Of a DNA stretch of 64,000 bases, positions 20,202 to 28,915 are shown piece after piece. The stretch is from Leptospiraceae bacterium (GTDB lineage Bacteria > Spirochaetota > Leptospiria > Turneriellales > Turneriellaceae). The notes under the pieces were generated by a model. The model did not search any database. It saw nothing but the letters and a program-made list of their open reading frames with translations, and was not told the origin of the DNA. Position 1 is the first letter of the stretch. Each line of letters begins with the position of its first letter. Both the position numbers and the translations under genes were made by a program. The stretch spans positions 44,926 to 108,925 of the forward strand of contig JAGRNJ010000005.1 in NCBI GenBank assembly GCA_020440825.1, in the 5' to 3' direction.

Positions 20202-20248
20202 CTGACATTCACTGTGGCGAATATTTTGTAATTATCGGTGAATGTCAG
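20202..20248 (+). terminator. Hairpin followed by a T-run, possible terminator or attenuator
   Basis: Perfect 11-bp arms CTGACATTCAC (20202-20212) and GTGAATGTCAG (20238-20248), with a 25-base loop, followed by ATTTTTT. No plus-strand gene ends just upstream, so a simple gene terminator has no obvious client. It may insulate the downstream gene from read-through or belong to the adjacent palindromic element. Confidence 0.4.
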
Positions 20249-20297
20249 ATTTTTTAGCTTGTCACAAATAAAAGAGCCTGAACTATGCAACATTGTA

Positions 20298-20303
20298 TAT
20301 AAT
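20298..20303 (+). promoter_or_regulatory. Candidate -10 box for the acidic repeat protein gene
   Basis: A perfect TATAAT, 60 bases before the ATG. No good -35 hexamer stands 16-18 bases upstream; the closest is TTGTCA at 20259, too far away. The site is plausible but incomplete. Confidence 0.35.
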
Positions 20304-20362
20304 AAAGAATATCGTTAAGATTTAAGACATGGATAACCGATAAACTAAACAGGAAACCGTGA

Positions 20363-23300
20363 ATGGCGGATAAAAACCAGACATTAACCCTCGACGAAAC
20401 AGAAAATGATTCATTTATCATCGAATTTGATGAAGATGAAGGTATGCAGCCGCCTTCTCTCGATGATGTTGAAGAGAATCTGGTAATTCAGGAAAGCGAA
20501 TCTGCTGAAAATGCCCCAGAAACCGCAATCAATGAAGAAGAATCTTCCTGGGTAGATGAAATCATCTACTCTGAAGATATGGAACCTGATGAACCTGAAG
20601 CTGACCAGCTCGATGAAATGCTCGGTGCAGCTCCCGATGAAGACGCAGATCTGCCGAGCAGCGATGCTGATCTGTTGCGAGAGGCAAATGAAGAGCTTGC
20701 AGAATTGCCTCCGGTTCCTCAGAAAATTCAGATTCCAGAAATAGATCTGGATGATGAGTTCGATCTGCTTTCTCCCGAAGATGATGAAATACTTTCCCTG
20801 CAAGATGAAGATTCAGCCGCTCAGGTCAAAAATAGCGCATCTGTTTTACTTAAGAATACAAATGAAACAGAAGAGGACACCGATGTTATTACCAGTGAGC
20901 CGGTAGACCTCGATGATGATGACGGGCCTATAGCTCTGTCAGACGACGAACTTGACAATATTCTTGCAGACAGCGACGAAGAAACTTCGAGTGAAGAAAC
21001 GTCAATGGAACCTCCCATTGAATTGACCAATGATAAAACCTATTCTGAGCCCATTGAAGTGATTGATGAATCGTTCAGCGAGCTGACTGGCGAAGAAGAT
21101 GATTTTTTTAATGATGATGCTGAAGACCAGCCAATTGCGCTTTCAGATGACGAACTTGAAAATATAAGTCTTGAATCTCAGGTAGATGACTCCCCCTCTA
21201 CCCCGACCCCAACAACCTCAGGGACCACCGAAGAAGAAGATATTATTTTACCGGCTGCCTATACCGATGAGACTTCTGCATCTGCCATTACCGACAGTGA
21301 AGAAGACTATTCTCTACCTGAAGATTCTACGCCCATTGAAGAACTCTCTGATGATTCAGGTGATTCTGATTTTTTTGATGACGCAGATGAAGACGGCCCA
21401 ATTGCTTTGTCTGACGATGAACTCGACAATATTCTGGCAGACGCAGATCAAGACTCTGAAACAGAGATAAACAGGGAACCAACTGGCAATACTGCTGTTG
21501 AGACCGACGATTCACCAGACCGGCAATCTGCATTCGATCAAACAAGTGCAAATGCCGAGCCCGACTTTTTTGACGATGAAGAAGACGATGGGCCCATTGC
21601 CTTATCAGATGATGAATTAGACAACATCATGGCAGATGCAAATGACGAGCACCCTGTTGAACATGCCGGCGAAATGTTCGAGACTGCCGACCCCGAAGAA
21701 AATGAGAACGACATACATTCCTCAGGCGAAGAGTCAGATACCCTTCAAGCAGGGACAGACGAAACAGATTTTTTTACAGACAATGAAGATGATGGGCCAA
21801 TCGCACTCTCAGATGATGAACTGGATAATATTGTCGCCGATGCAAGCGAAGAAGCGGATGAGGATGCCAGCAGCGAGAGTACAGATTTTGATTCAATTGA
21901 AGATATTTCTTCTGAACAGAATCTTGATTCAGAAAAGGATATTTCAGCTGAATCGGGTAGCAGTATTTCAGAAGACCTGGAAGACGAAGGTCCTATAGCC
22001 CTGTCTGATGATGAGCTCGACAATATAATCTCAGACACTGACGACTCTCTGGCCATTGAACAGTCTGGCGAAGAACCGCCCGAATGGGAGACAGAAGATC
22101 AAAATACAGAGCAGCAGGCGCAAAGCACAGCCAGCGATGATTTTTTTACTGCTACTGACGATGAAGAAGATGGGCCCATTGCCTTGTCTGATGATGAACT
22201 CGACAATATTATCTCAGATGCCGATAACTCTGTAGCCGTTGAACAGACAGGCGAAGAACCACCCGAATGGGAAACTGAAAACGAAGATCAAACTGAATTA
22301 TCTGAAGGCGAATCACCGAGCGATGATTTTTTTAGCCAATCAGATGACACAGAAGATGATGAACCGATTGCACTGTCCGATGATGAACTGGATAATATCG
22401 TTGCTGAACCGGAAGTAAATACACAGACTTTTGAAGAAACTGACACTCCCCTCTCAAGTCTGGCAGAAACGGAAAATACAGATATAGAAGAAGATATTGC
22501 CTCAGGTGATGAAGACGAAGACTTCTTCAATGATTCTGATGACGATGAGACCATTGCCCTGTCAGATGATGAACTGAACAATATTACTATTGAAGATGAA
22601 TCGGCACTTGACGAGACAGCCGAAGAAACCGATGCTTTAGAAGAACCTTCAACCTCGGGCTCAGATTTTTTTACCGATTCAGAAGAAGAAGATGATGATG
22701 AACCGATCGCACTTTCTGATGACGAACTTGATAACATAATCACCGATGGTGAAGAAGCCATTGAAATGAGTGGTGAAGAACCACCAGAATGGGAAACGGA
22801 ATCTGACACTACTGATGTAGAAAACGAAGACGATGAACCTGTAGCCCTCTCAAATGATGAGCTCGACAATATTCTCGGTGATACCGATAGCGAAGAAAAT
22901 GCGGTCGAGATGACAGGTGAAGAACCGCCAGAATGGGAACACGAGACTGAAGATGCAGATTCGAGCCCTGAAGATTTCTTCACCGACGAAAATGATGAAG
23001 GGCCCATTGCCCTGTCAGATGATGAACTCGACAATATCATAGAAGAAGCCGGGGTAGAAGAAGCCCTGCCAGATCAAATTGAAGAATCCGCTATTGGCGA
23101 AGATGGCGAAGAACTGGTACCCCCTTCTGATCTGGTAGACGAAACCCCGATAGAATTGACCGAACCTGATTCGTCAGAGACAGAAGAAGAAACCAGTAAG
23201 CCGAATCAGGAAACAATAGATCTTGATTTGCACCCTGCGGTTCTCAAATCAGAAGCCGAAGACCTGGAACCTGCAGTATTCGAAGAAAACCTGGAAAGTG

Positions 23301-23629
23301 CTGAACTCGAGTTTATTGACAGTGAAACGCCATCTTCTGAAGAGCAAACGCCCGAAACTGAAATCCCGCCTGAAGTTTCAGACGATTCAACAGTTGAAGA
23401 AATTGCTGAACCTCAGCTTGCATCTGCAGAACCTGAATCTTCAGAATCTGCCCCTCAAGCAGAACAGACAGAAGAAGTAAAAGAAACCCCCAGCCGAACA
23501 GAATTGCGTGAAATGATTGGTTATCTCGATAACCTGCTGGGCGAATTGCCTGATCCTGTTATTGAAAAATTTGCCCAGTCTGACTATTTCAAACTCTATC
23601 AGAAAGTAATGGAGAAACTGGGACTCTAA
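20363..23629 (+). CDS. Very acidic repeat protein, 12 copies of an IALSDDELDNI-type motif
   Basis: 1088 residues, dominated by Asp, Glu and Ser, with no signal peptide or membrane segment. Between about residues 188 and 893 it carries 12 copies of the motif GPIALSDDELDNI, usually preceded by FF and an acidic run (DFFTDNEDD), spaced on average about 63 residues. Four linkers also carry SGEEPPEWE. The repeats are probably short linear binding motifs in a disordered chain. The last ~48 residues (TELREMIGYLDNLLGELPDP through VMEKLGL) look folded and helical; I recall similar tails on spirochaete proteins, but cannot name a characterised one. The next gene follows after 5 bases. Because the repeats differ in synonymous codons, they are old, not a recent slippage product. 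Confidence 0.85.
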   Translation: MADKNQTLTLDETENDSFIIEFDEDEGMQPPSLDDVEENLVIQESESAENAPETAINEEESSWVDEIIYSEDMEPDEPEADQLDEMLGAAPDEDADLPSSDADLLREANEELAELPPVPQKIQIPEIDLDDEFDLLSPEDDEILSLQDEDSAAQVKNSASVLLKNTNETEEDTDVITSEPVDLDDDDGPIALSDDELDNILADSDEETSSEETSMEPPIELTNDKTYSEPIEVIDESFSELTGEEDDFFNDDAEDQPIALSDDELENISLESQVDDSPSTPTPTTSGTTEEEDIILPAAYTDETSASAITDSEEDYSLPEDSTPIEELSDDSGDSDFFDDADEDGPIALSDDELDNILADADQDSETEINREPTGNTAVETDDSPDRQSAFDQTSANAEPDFFDDEEDDGPIALSDDELDNIMADANDEHPVEHAGEMFETADPEENENDIHSSGEESDTLQAGTDETDFFTDNEDDGPIALSDDELDNIVADASEEADEDASSESTDFDSIEDISSEQNLDSEKDISAESGSSISEDLEDEGPIALSDDELDNIISDTDDSLAIEQSGEEPPEWETEDQNTEQQAQSTASDDFFTATDDEEDGPIALSDDELDNIISDADNSVAVEQTGEEPPEWETENEDQTELSEGESPSDDFFSQSDDTEDDEPIALSDDELDNIVAEPEVNTQTFEETDTPLSSLAETENTDIEEDIASGDEDEDFFNDSDDDETIALSDDELNNITIEDESALDETAEETDALEEPSTSGSDFFTDSEEEDDDEPIALSDDELDNIITDGEEAIEMSGEEPPEWETESDTTDVENEDDEPVALSNDELDNILGDTDSEENAVEMTGEEPPEWEHETEDADSSPEDFFTDENDEGPIALSDDELDNIIEEAGVEEALPDQIEESAIGEDGEELVPPSDLVDETPIELTEPDSSETEEETSKPNQETIDLDLHPAVLKSEAEDLEPAVFEENLESAELEFIDSETPSSEEQTPETEIPPEVSDDSTVEEIAEPQLASAEPESSESAPQAEQTEEVKETPSRTELREMIGYLDNLLGELPDPVIEKFAQSDYFKLYQKVMEKLGL

Positions 23630-23634
23630 AATTT

Positions 23635-25332
23635 ATGGGCTTAAGGGAACGAGCGCTCGACTATACGCGGGAGCACATTCCGGACAATCCTGAAGATGCC
23701 AATCTTGCCCTGACCCCAAGAGACACAACAGTAGCTTCATTGCGTGAAGCAGCACTGGCAAAACTCAAAGCAAATGATGATGAACTGCTGCCAGAACCAG
23801 GTGGTGAATACAGAGCCGATTCAAATCGTTTTCTGTCACATTCCGAACCTGATGATCTCACCAGCCTGCCCAATGTAAACCCAGACCAGGACCTGTCTTA
23901 TCGCGTAGAGGCACTCAATCACCTGCTCGATACTGTGCGAGAGATTGCTGAATCAGAATCAACTGAAGAAATTTACTCGCAACTCTTGCTATCCATCATA
24001 TCGCATTTAGGTTCAAGACACGCTATGCTCTCTCTTTTTGAGCAGGAAAAAACAATCCTGCGAGCAACCCGTGGTTTTGAACTCCCGGCAGGAATTTCTA
24101 CTTTGAGCAGTGAGTTCTGGAAAAACCTCTTTATAAATGAACACACGATTCTCTATACCAGAAAAATCATTGAAGATCATGCTCAGGCAGAGCCATTGCT
24201 TCTACTGTCAAAATGTGATGTTCTTCTGCCTCTGTACAATAAATCAGAAATGACCGGCTTTCTGGCGGTTGACCATCCGGCCAACCAGAATGACTTTACC
24301 CTCGATAACCTGTTTTTCTTGCAACAAGCAGGTAATATAATGGGGGCACTGAAACAGTTTGCCAACTCGGCAAAAATCTCCCGCGAAGCAAGTCGATACT
24401 GGCATTACCGGGATCAAATGACCTCAGCATTCAATAATTTTCAGGCTCAGATTCAATTGTGTAAAAATTCCACAGATCGCCTCGAATTATTACAACGCAC
24501 TTTAAATGAAGAATTCAAACTTTCGGTTTTTGTACTGACGTTGCGCGATGAATTTCTGCTGAAACCCCTGCTCTGGCAGGGAATTTCTGCGCATGGAGCT
24601 TCGGCATTTGAAATGCCTTTGAATGATTCCTGGATACAGAAATTTTCAACAAAAAGTGAATTCAGTGAAATCCTGAACTGGAAAGATGATCGCACCATAG
24701 TCAATCGAATGAAACAGGAAGACCTGAATACTATTGCCAGAATTTTTGCACTGCCGCTCTTTCATGAGGCGGGCATCGCCGGTATGTTCCTGTTGTTTCA
24801 GGTTAAAGAAAAGCTGCAAGATGATGACAAGTCTCTGATACAGGGAATCTTGCAATCATTCTTCTGGAGTGAGATGTCATCTCGCTGGCGCAATACCGCA
24901 GCACAATTGAAGTCACTTTCTCTGGATGACCCCTACTACTCGTTGAAACAATATATCGAAGATCTTGAACAAAAACTGACTGCGAGTTCAACCCCTTATT
25001 CTGTTCTTTCTCTGCAGATTGAAAACCTGAACCGCATTACCAATATTCTGGGACCTGATGCGGCGAACCAGGCACGATCAACGGTCTTAGCGTCTTTAAG
25101 AGCAGAGAAATCTCAAAATCTTCGGGCAAATGAAATTCTACCCGGTAAGTTTGTTGTGATCTTACCCGGAACTGAAAAAGCAGCAGTCTGGACTCTCACT
25201 AAAAAACTGCATAAGGAAATCGCCCACCAGTTTCCCAAAGAGGAATTGCGGCCTATATTGCTCTCAAAGATGGCCACCCGCCCAGAAGATTCCCAAGATG
25301 AAGCGAAATCTCTTCTTTTCGGGACAGTATAG
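23635..25332 (+). CDS. GAF-domain protein with degenerate GGDEF-like C-terminus
   Basis: 565 residues, soluble. Residues 1-90 are charged and probably disordered; about 95-240 look like a GAF domain (EEIYSQLLLSIISHLGSRHA, LLPLYNKSEMTGFLAVDHPA). A second GAF-like region spans about 270-420 (LFHEAGIAGMFLLFQV). The C-terminal ~140 residues have the secondary-structure rhythm of a diguanylate cyclase (YSVLSLQIENLNRITNILGPD, PGKFVVILPGTEK) but no GG[DE]EF active-site loop, so it would not make c-di-GMP. It probably works with the acidic repeat protein encoded 5 bases upstream. The ligand is unknown. Closeness to fliM hints at motility signalling, but only by position. Confidence 0.7.
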   Translation: MGLRERALDYTREHIPDNPEDANLALTPRDTTVASLREAALAKLKANDDELLPEPGGEYRADSNRFLSHSEPDDLTSLPNVNPDQDLSYRVEALNHLLDTVREIAESESTEEIYSQLLLSIISHLGSRHAMLSLFEQEKTILRATRGFELPAGISTLSSEFWKNLFINEHTILYTRKIIEDHAQAEPLLLLSKCDVLLPLYNKSEMTGFLAVDHPANQNDFTLDNLFFLQQAGNIMGALKQFANSAKISREASRYWHYRDQMTSAFNNFQAQIQLCKNSTDRLELLQRTLNEEFKLSVFVLTLRDEFLLKPLLWQGISAHGASAFEMPLNDSWIQKFSTKSEFSEILNWKDDRTIVNRMKQEDLNTIARIFALPLFHEAGIAGMFLLFQVKEKLQDDDKSLIQGILQSFFWSEMSSRWRNTAAQLKSLSLDDPYYSLKQYIEDLEQKLTASSTPYSVLSLQIENLNRITNILGPDAANQARSTVLASLRAEKSQNLRANEILPGKFVVILPGTEKAAVWTLTKKLHKEIAHQFPKEELRPILLSKMATRPEDSQDEAKSLLFGTV

Positions 25333-25492
25333 AGATCATGCAGGATCACTTTTCAAAGAAAACAGGATTTTTGCGATCTCGAAAAACATAAGGCAAAAAA
25401 CAGCTTTCCCAAAGTATCTTTTGCAGTTTTTCTGTTATAGGGACATAAAAAATCATCTATGGGATAACGGGAATTACCGATACTTTCTATAT

Positions 25493-26551
25493 ATGAAACG
25501 CCAGCTTCATCGCGTTTTGCTGTACACTGTAGTCAGTGGCATTCTAGTGCCCTGCTCATCATTGGTTTGGGCAGAAACCGGGTTTCCCAAGGCAGATATG
25601 CGGGGAGACTACACCGAAAATTTTTCAAGCCGCGGTCTCAAAGTTCAAATTCGGACAGAAAAAAGCCGGTATCTGACCAGTGAAAACCCTGTATTAAATG
25701 TAACAATGCATAATGAGGGTTTTTATCCGCTGACAATTTTTTTGCATGAAAACATCGCCAACAATTTAACCATTGTCGCCCGGGATACAGATGGAAAATC
25801 TTTACCGGTAATAGACCCCGAAGAAAAGAAACCTCTTGCTGATCATAAAGATTCTTTCTATACCCGCTATACAGGAAATGATTACCATTCTCGAGCATTG
25901 ATACTGCAACCGGGAGAGAGCTATACCAATGCTGTGCATTTATGGGATTATGTACGGCAGCCGGAACCCATGCAGCACGTTCTGGATATTTCTGCGTATT
26001 TTTACCCCAACCCTAAGCAGGCGCCTTCTTTATTTGCCGCAAGTGATAATTCTGTGCGAGTCTTTTTTGATACGTCGAGACCCCATGCTTCTCGTTTCAA
26101 GGGACTGCAGGAATCTACCACCGAAAGCAGTATTCCCGGGCTGGTTCAGCCGCTGATGATTGATCCGAGAGAGACGGTGTATCTGATGCTCTCGGCTGAG
26201 TATACCCGAAACTGGTCCGGTTATTTTAAGTTTATTTCTCTAAATGAACTTTTACGGGACTATCCAGAATTTGCCCGTGAGTATATGAGTGTGCATGAAT
26301 CCCGCCGCGGAATCATACTCGACAGATTCAAAGAGTATTTGATGACTGGCGGAACGCCTAAACTCTTGCGGTTTAAAGTTTTGTCAGAAGGATACACCCA
26401 GCCTGAAGAAAATGCATCAACGGCGCGGGTACAAGTCAAGGCTACCCGGGAATTAGAGGGCTTTCGCCGGGAATTTTTATATACTTACTACCTTACCAGA
26501 GAAAATCAGTTCTGGAAAATTTCAGGGGTCGAGTCGCAATTATTGCAATGA
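25493..26551 (+). CDS. Exported protein of unknown function
   Basis: 352 residues from the ATG at 25493, which gives a clear signal peptide (KRQLHRVLLYTVVSGILVPC, cleavage near VWAET). The frame is open 65 codons further upstream, but that part overlaps the end of the GAF gene and lacks coding character. The mature protein has an immunoglobulin-like stretch (LKVQIRTEKSRYLTSENPVL, LNVTMHNEGFYPLTIFLHEN), then a helical region around SLNELLRDYPEFAREYMSVH. It ends in a beta-rich part (RVQVKATRELEGFRREFLYT) reminiscent of NTF2-like or other small alpha+beta domains. No named family. fliM starts 6 bases after its stop, so they are probably co-transcribed. Confidence 0.7.
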   Translation: MKRQLHRVLLYTVVSGILVPCSSLVWAETGFPKADMRGDYTENFSSRGLKVQIRTEKSRYLTSENPVLNVTMHNEGFYPLTIFLHENIANNLTIVARDTDGKSLPVIDPEEKKPLADHKDSFYTRYTGNDYHSRALILQPGESYTNAVHLWDYVRQPEPMQHVLDISAYFYPNPKQAPSLFAASDNSVRVFFDTSRPHASRFKGLQESTTESSIPGLVQPLMIDPRETVYLMLSAEYTRNWSGYFKFISLNELLRDYPEFAREYMSVHESRRGIILDRFKEYLMTGGTPKLLRFKVLSEGYTQPEENASTARVQVKATRELEGFRREFLYTYYLTRENQFWKISGVESQLLQ

Positions 26552-26557
26552 GGAATT

Positions 26558-27580
26558 ATGACAGATATACTATCTCAAGATGAAATAGACCAGCTGCTGA
26601 CCGCCATCTCCAGTGGAGAAGTTCCCACTGAAGAGTATGCCCAGCAGGAAACTCAGAAAAAAGTAAAAATATACGACTTTAAGCGTCCTGACAAATTCTC
26701 TAAAGACCAGATTCGTACAGTGCAAATGATGCACGAGACTTTTGCCCGGCAGACCACTACTGCCCTCTCGGCAAAACTCAGAGCAATGGTAGGCGTACAT
26801 GTATCTTCGGTAGACCAGCTGACCTATGAAGAATTCATTCGATCTATACCCTCACCTACTACCATGGCCTTGATCAACATGGATCCATTGAAAGGATCAG
26901 CAATTCTCGAGGTAGACCCATCGATTACCTTCACAATTATTGATCGTTTATTCGGAGGGCCGGGAGAACCGTTTAAACAAAATCGCGAGTTAACAGATAT
27001 CGAACAGGCAGTCGTCGAAGGCATTATTGTGCATATTCTGGGGAACTTACGAGAAGCATGGGCAACGGTAATTGACCTTCGTCCCCGTTTATCGACCATT
27101 GAAACGAACCCGCAATTTGCCCAAATCGTTCCCCCGAATGAGATGGTGATGCTCATCACACTTGAAACGAAGATCGGTGAGAGCGAGGGAATGATCAATC
27201 TTTGTATTCCGTATATTACAATCGAACCGATTATTCAAAAACTTTCTGCCCAGTACTGGTTCTCTTCTATTCGAAGAGGAGAATCTGATGTTAATCATAA
27301 CATCATTAAAGGTCGACTCGAACAGGTTGAAGTCGAAATTTCAGTTGAAGTGGGTACTGCAAACCTGAACTATACAGATCTCATGAATATGAAAAAAGGT
27401 AACGTTATAAAACTGGGCAGTTCGATTCGCGATGATTTTACCTTCAAAGTATATGATCGTCCAAAATATAAATGCCGGCCGGGTAGAATCGGGTCTCGTC
27501 TGGCAGTGCAGATCGGTGAAGCGATTGACGATGTACCAGATGAATTCCTGATTACCAGCAGATCACAAGATACGCTGTAA
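26558..27580 (+). CDS. fliM: Flagellar motor switch protein FliM
   Basis: 340 residues, standard FliM length. The N-terminal CheY-binding peptide is present (LSQDEIDQLLTAI, residues 4-16), followed by the CheC-like middle domain (YEEFIRSIPSPTTMALINMDP, IIDRLFGGPGEP) and the C-terminal SpoA/surface-presentation domain (IKGRLEQVEVEISVEVGTANL, GNVIKLGSSIRDDFTFKVYD). FliM is part of the cytoplasmic C-ring. It links phospho-CheY to a change of rotation; in spirochaetes the motors drive periplasmic flagella. GAGGAA lies before the ATG. No other flagellar structural gene is in the window, so the gene sits apart from a main flagellar cluster here. Confidence 0.97.
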   Translation: MTDILSQDEIDQLLTAISSGEVPTEEYAQQETQKKVKIYDFKRPDKFSKDQIRTVQMMHETFARQTTTALSAKLRAMVGVHVSSVDQLTYEEFIRSIPSPTTMALINMDPLKGSAILEVDPSITFTIIDRLFGGPGEPFKQNRELTDIEQAVVEGIIVHILGNLREAWATVIDLRPRLSTIETNPQFAQIVPPNEMVMLITLETKIGESEGMINLCIPYITIEPIIQKLSAQYWFSSIRRGESDVNHNIIKGRLEQVEVEISVEVGTANLNYTDLMNMKKGNVIKLGSSIRDDFTFKVYDRPKYKCRPGRIGSRLAVQIGEAIDDVPDEFLITSRSQDTL

Positions 27581-27589
27581 GGAAATTCT

Positions 27590-27802
27590 ATGCTTCAAAA
27601 AATTAAAAGTATTACGCTGCCCCACCTCATTGGTATGGCTCTACTCGGGGGTGGCTGGTTCCTGACTGTACTCAGTGTGGGTATTGACCGGTTCACGCCT
27701 AAATTGTTTACAACCGGCACAATTGTCGGGCTGGCCATGATTCTTTTGGGCGCTTACCTGCCGGAAACCTGGGCAGCCATTCGTTCAATGCGCTCAAAAT
27801 AA
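27590..27802 (+). CDS. Small membrane protein, two helices
   Basis: 70 residues with two membrane segments: HLIGMALLGGGWFLTVLSVG and LFTTGTIVGLAMILLGAYLP, joined by a short loop, and a basic tail (RSMRSK). Function unknown. It starts 10 bases after fliM with an AAGGAAA ribosome binding site, so translation as part of the fliM transcript is likely. Its 3' end overlaps the end of convergent pyrD by 9 bases. Confidence 0.7.
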   Translation: MLQKIKSITLPHLIGMALLGGGWFLTVLSVGIDRFTPKLFTTGTIVGLAMILLGAYLPETWAAIRSMRSK

Positions 27803-28912
27803 ACTTTCTAAAACATCGGCGGGGAAGCTGCCAGCTTTCACACCTGCCTGCAACTCTGTTAATGTAGAAAACTTTGTTGTTTCAAGAGTTCTTGCAAGCA
27901 GTTGAGAAAAATCTCTGCAGAATAAGGGACCGTGATAGACCAGCCCCGAATAAACCTGTACCAGAGTGGCTCCCATTAAAATTCTGCGTAAAGCATCTTG
28001 CGGGGTCAATACCCCGCCGCTGGAAATAATATGTGCAACAGGAAAGTGGCTTTTGGCTAGCGTCAGTGCCTTTTCTGATAACTGCCGTAAGGGACGGCCC
28101 GATATACCTCCGCCCCTTTCGTCTGCTAACCGCGAGTTTTTTACCAGAGAATAGTCAATACTGGTATTCGTCAGGATAATGGCAGATGCCCCACCCTGCA
28201 GAGCTGCTTCAATAGAACTTAAGAAATCTTTTTCTGAAGAAATATCCGGAGCAAATTTTACAAACACCGGTAAGCCGGCAAGCTTGGCCAGCTTCTCTAC
28301 CACCTGCCGTACATATGCTGAGCCCTGCAGTTCTCTGAGGCCAGGAGTATTGGGTGATGAAATATTCACAGCAATGTAATCACAAACCACCAAAGAATCG
28401 TTTTGCTCAAATTGAGCTTTTATCGCCCCGGCACAAATCTCATAATCATGCAAAGCATTTTCGAGACTGGTTTCTTTACCTCGACCGATTGAGATACCAA
28501 TTGCCGGCCTGCCAGCCCGTGATTTCTGTAGAGCGTTTTCGATATTGTGCAGACCTTTCTCAATACCCGGGTTATTGAAACCCATTTTATTTTGCAGAGC
28601 AGCTTCTTTTGCATATCGCCATAACCGCGGCTTCGGGTTTCCGGTCTGGGCTTTGGGGGTAAAGGTACCGAGTTCGAGCGAGCCAAACCCCATGCCGGCA
28701 AATACGGGAATATTAGATCCGGTTTTATCAAAACCTGCTGCGAGACCTAATGGAGAGGGAAAAGTAATGCCCCCGAGATTTACAACATGTTCTTTCGGTG
28801 GCCAATACTGTCTGTATAAAGGCAGATGTTTACCCAGCGACAAACCCACATTGTGGGCAGTCTCAGGTGGCAAAGCAAATGCCAGCGGCCTTATAAGCCG
28901 ATAAAAATTCAT
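27794..28912 (-). CDS. pyrD: Dihydroorotate dehydrogenase (quinone), class 2
   Basis: Oxidises dihydroorotate to orotate with FMN, passing electrons to membrane quinone; fourth step of pyrimidine synthesis. The 372 residues include the N-terminal amphipathic part of class 2 enzymes (NFYRLIRPLAFALPPETAHN), GLAAGFDKTGSNI, the active-site stretch NISSPNTPGLRELQG with the class 2 catalytic Ser, VKFAPDIS, and the phosphate-binding C-terminal motifs ISSGGV and GATLVQVYSGLVY. It begins 3 bases after the class A PBP gene, so it is the last gene of this minus-strand run. Confidence 0.96.
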   Translation of the reverse strand: MNFYRLIRPLAFALPPETAHNVGLSLGKHLPLYRQYWPPKEHVVNLGGITFPSPLGLAAGFDKTGSNIPVFAGMGFGSLELGTFTPKAQTGNPKPRLWRYAKEAALQNKMGFNNPGIEKGLHNIENALQKSRAGRPAIGISIGRGKETSLENALHDYEICAGAIKAQFEQNDSLVVCDYIAVNISSPNTPGLRELQGSAYVRQVVEKLAKLAGLPVFVKFAPDISSEKDFLSSIEAALQGGASAIILTNTSIDYSLVKNSRLADERGGGISGRPLRQLSEKALTLAKSHFPVAHIISSGGVLTPQDALRRILMGATLVQVYSGLVYHGPLFCRDFSQLLARTLETTKFSTLTELQAGVKAGSFPADVLESLF

Positions 28913-28915
28913 GCC

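Noticed and set aside
22288-23040. 250-codon serine-rich open frame on the minus strand
   Set aside because: It is the antisense of the Asp/Glu/Ser repeat gene, whose GA-rich codons read as TC-rich Ser codons on the other strand.
23635-25332. Active diguanylate cyclase
   Set aside because: No GG[DE]EF loop is present in the C-terminal domain, so catalysis is not supported.
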